A stretch of DNA of 64,000 bases from Falsibacillus pallidus. Its GTDB lineage: Bacteria > Bacillota > Bacilli > Bacillales > DSM-25281. The stretch covers positions 1-64,000 of the forward strand of contig NZ_QQAY01000007.1 in assembly GCF_003350505.1 (NCBI RefSeq), in the 5' to 3' direction. This document shows positions 62,852-64,000 of this stretch, one piece after another (the stretch's first letter is position 1; each line of letters opens with the position of its first letter). Position numbers and translations under genes: made by a program. The notes beneath the pieces are model-generated. The model was not told where the DNA came from, made no database searches, and saw nothing but the letters and a program-made list of their open reading frames with translations.

Positions 62852-62976
62852 AATATGGAGCAATGGCTCATAAAGGCGGAGGTCTGGCGCATAGGGCTGG
62901 ATTCTCGCGCATAGAAGCTGAGAGCCCGTACATAAGGCACTCGTTCCGGCGCATAGCGGAAATCCTTTGGCGCATA
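62852..62976 (-). repeat. 21-bp phased hexad array F (TATGCGC family, inverted)
   Basis: On the minus strand six cores (TATGCGCC, TATGCGCC, TATGTACG, TATGCGCG, TATGCGCC, TATGAGCC) recur at 21, 21, 21, 20 and 21 bases. The single 20-base step is the only break in phase in any array of the window. It lies in the 320-base gap between pcp and the NERD gene. Confidence 0.85.
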
Positions 62977-63000
62977 AGCCTCTGCCATATCAAAAATCTC

Positions 63001-63036
63001 CTATAAAAAAAGCAGGAAACCCTGCTATTTTTATAG
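63001..63036. terminator. bidirectional terminator palindrome
   Basis: CTATAAAAA...AGCAGG and CCTGCT...TTTTTATAG form a long, nearly perfect palindrome with a four-base loop, just before the NERD gene. Confidence 0.75.
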
Positions 63037-63069
63037 AATTATCATGTAAAAGTCCAGAGGAGGGATGTT

Positions 63070-64000
63070 TTGAAGAAATACGACCCCGATTTACCGTTAT
63101 ATTTAAACCGTTTATTTGCGCTAGAAAGAAGACTGACCCCCAATCACCCGCGTTTATCCGAAATTAAGAGAGAGGCGGCCATTCGCCATGCTGGATTCAA
63201 CGGTGAAAAATCAATGACCTATCATTTGCGCCATCTTGATAAACAAGAATATAACGTGATGGGCAGTATCCGATTGAAGGGCAGGCATGGCTATTATTTT
63301 CAAATGGATAACCTCATCATCACTCCGAATTTCCTCGTGATATTAGAAGTGAAAAGCATGGCAGGAGAACTCCTATTTGATAGAATTCATCATCAGCTGC
63401 TTCGGACGATAAACGGCATAACGGAATCATTTCAAGACCCGATCCTGCAAGTACAAGAACAGGAATTTGAACTTCACCAATGGCTCACTGAGCACAAATT
63501 TCCTCAAATCCCCATCGCGATTGCTGCTGTTATCCCACACCCATCAACCATCATCAAAATGATTCCGGAAAACTCGAAAGATATGAAGTACATTATTAGA
63601 GGTAAAATGCTGCACAAGTTTTTAATGAAACAAAAGAACACTCACAGTAAAACGATCCTTTCAAAGAATGAAATGAAAAAATTAATTTCCACATTGAAAA
63701 GGAAGCATTCTCCGTACGATGCTGATGTATTATCAAAATATGATATTTCACCCGATCATTTAAAAAGGGGTGTGTTTTGCCCTGACTGCGAAGATGAAGT
63801 GCTTCTAAGGAGGGTCTTTAGTAAATGGGAGTGCCCCATCTGCAAGCACACCTCCAAGGATGCGTATAAATTCGCTATAATGGATTATTTCCTCCTAATC
63901 GATGAAACGATAACAAATAAACAGCTTAGATCATTTTTAACGATTGATTCACGTTCTATTTCTCAAAAAATATTAAAATCACTACAATGCCCGAGGGCAG
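63070..64000 (+). CDS. NERD-domain protein, 3' end beyond the window
   Basis: The reading frame is open from TTG 63070 to the window end (310 codons). AGAGGAGGG lies six bases before the start. The product begins MKKYDPDLPLYLNRLFALER. At about residues 85-120 it has a nuclease-related (NERD) domain pattern: YYFQMDNLIITPNFLVILEVKSMAG, with the Asp and the ExK active-site-like residues. A zinc ribbon follows at about 240-260 (CPDC and CPIC). NERD proteins are thought to act on DNA, but this family's role is unproven. The C terminus is not seen. Confidence 0.85.
   Translation, partial: MKKYDPDLPLYLNRLFALERRLTPNHPRLSEIKREAAIRHAGFNGEKSMTYHLRHLDKQEYNVMGSIRLKGRHGYYFQMDNLIITPNFLVILEVKSMAGELLFDRIHHQLLRTINGITESFQDPILQVQEQEFELHQWLTEHKFPQIPIAIAAVIPHPSTIIKMIPENSKDMKYIIRGKMLHKFLMKQKNTHSKTILSKNEMKKLISTLKRKHSPYDADVLSKYDISPDHLKRGVFCPDCEDEVLLRRVFSKWECPICKHTSKDAYKFAIMDYFLLIDETITNKQLRSFLTIDSRSISQKILKSLQCPRA

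Overview
The window is a chromosomal segment of a spore-forming member of the Bacillaceae. It carries an alpha/beta-type small acid-soluble spore protein, Spo0F, SpoIIR, SpoIID, SpoIIQ and CotB-like coat proteins. Its gene order closely follows the oriC-proximal region of Bacillus subtilis: ywjG-spo0F-fbaA-tal-murZ-glpX-rho-rpmE-tdk, prfA-prmC-spoIIR-ywlB-ywlC-mntP-ywlE-rpiB-ywlG-glyA-upp-mnaA-atp operon, and ywzB-ywmB-murAA-spoIID-spoIIQ. Unlike B. subtilis it has a nuo operon. The sequence alone does not fix the genus. No rRNA, tRNA, insertion sequence or prophage was seen.

Layout. 1-4.5 kb: an alpha/beta SASP gene (minus strand) and a SAM-I riboswitch controlling an RbsBAC-type ABC importer, a candidate methylthioribose-type uptake system. 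4.5-13.5 kb: an orphan RsgA zinc domain, ywjG, spo0F, central-carbon genes (fbaA, tal, glpX), murZ, rho, rpmE behind a structured leader, and tdk. 13.5-25.7 kb: a lipoprotein gene, prfA-prmC, spoIIR, the ywl genes, a chemoreceptor, glyA and upp. A DnaA-box cluster lies around the ywlB-ywlC junction. 25.7-37 kb: mnaA, a secreted subtilisin-like protease, and the complete F1Fo ATP synthase operon atpZIBEFHAGDC. 37-38.2 kb: a gene-free stretch with duplicated repeat arrays. 38.2-43.3 kb: an amino-acid permease, then a minus-strand group with two CotB-like proteins, a related protein, an ArsB-like permease and a 52-residue membrane peptide. 43.5-54.2 kb: an 11-gene complex I operon, nuoABCDHIJKLMN, without nuoEFG and with a long repetitive extension on NuoC. 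54.4-64 kb: ywzB, ywmB, murAA, a thermolysin-type protease (minus), spoIID, spoIIQ, pcp and the start of a NERD-domain gene cut by the window edge.

The most unusual signal is a set of gene-free arrays with an exact or near-exact 21-bp period. Five arrays (16.3, 37.3, 37.6, 60.6 and 62.9 kb) each hold six units of a TATGCGC core plus a variable 13-nt linker. Two more (24.46 and 24.67 kb) have the same 21-bp phase and six units but a different core, around ACTTT. They do not behave like conserved coding sequence and are not CRISPRs. I cannot name them. Other dispersed repeats include a pair of 117-bp palindromic elements, a roughly 160-bp element, and short GTGACTGTCACC-type palindromes.
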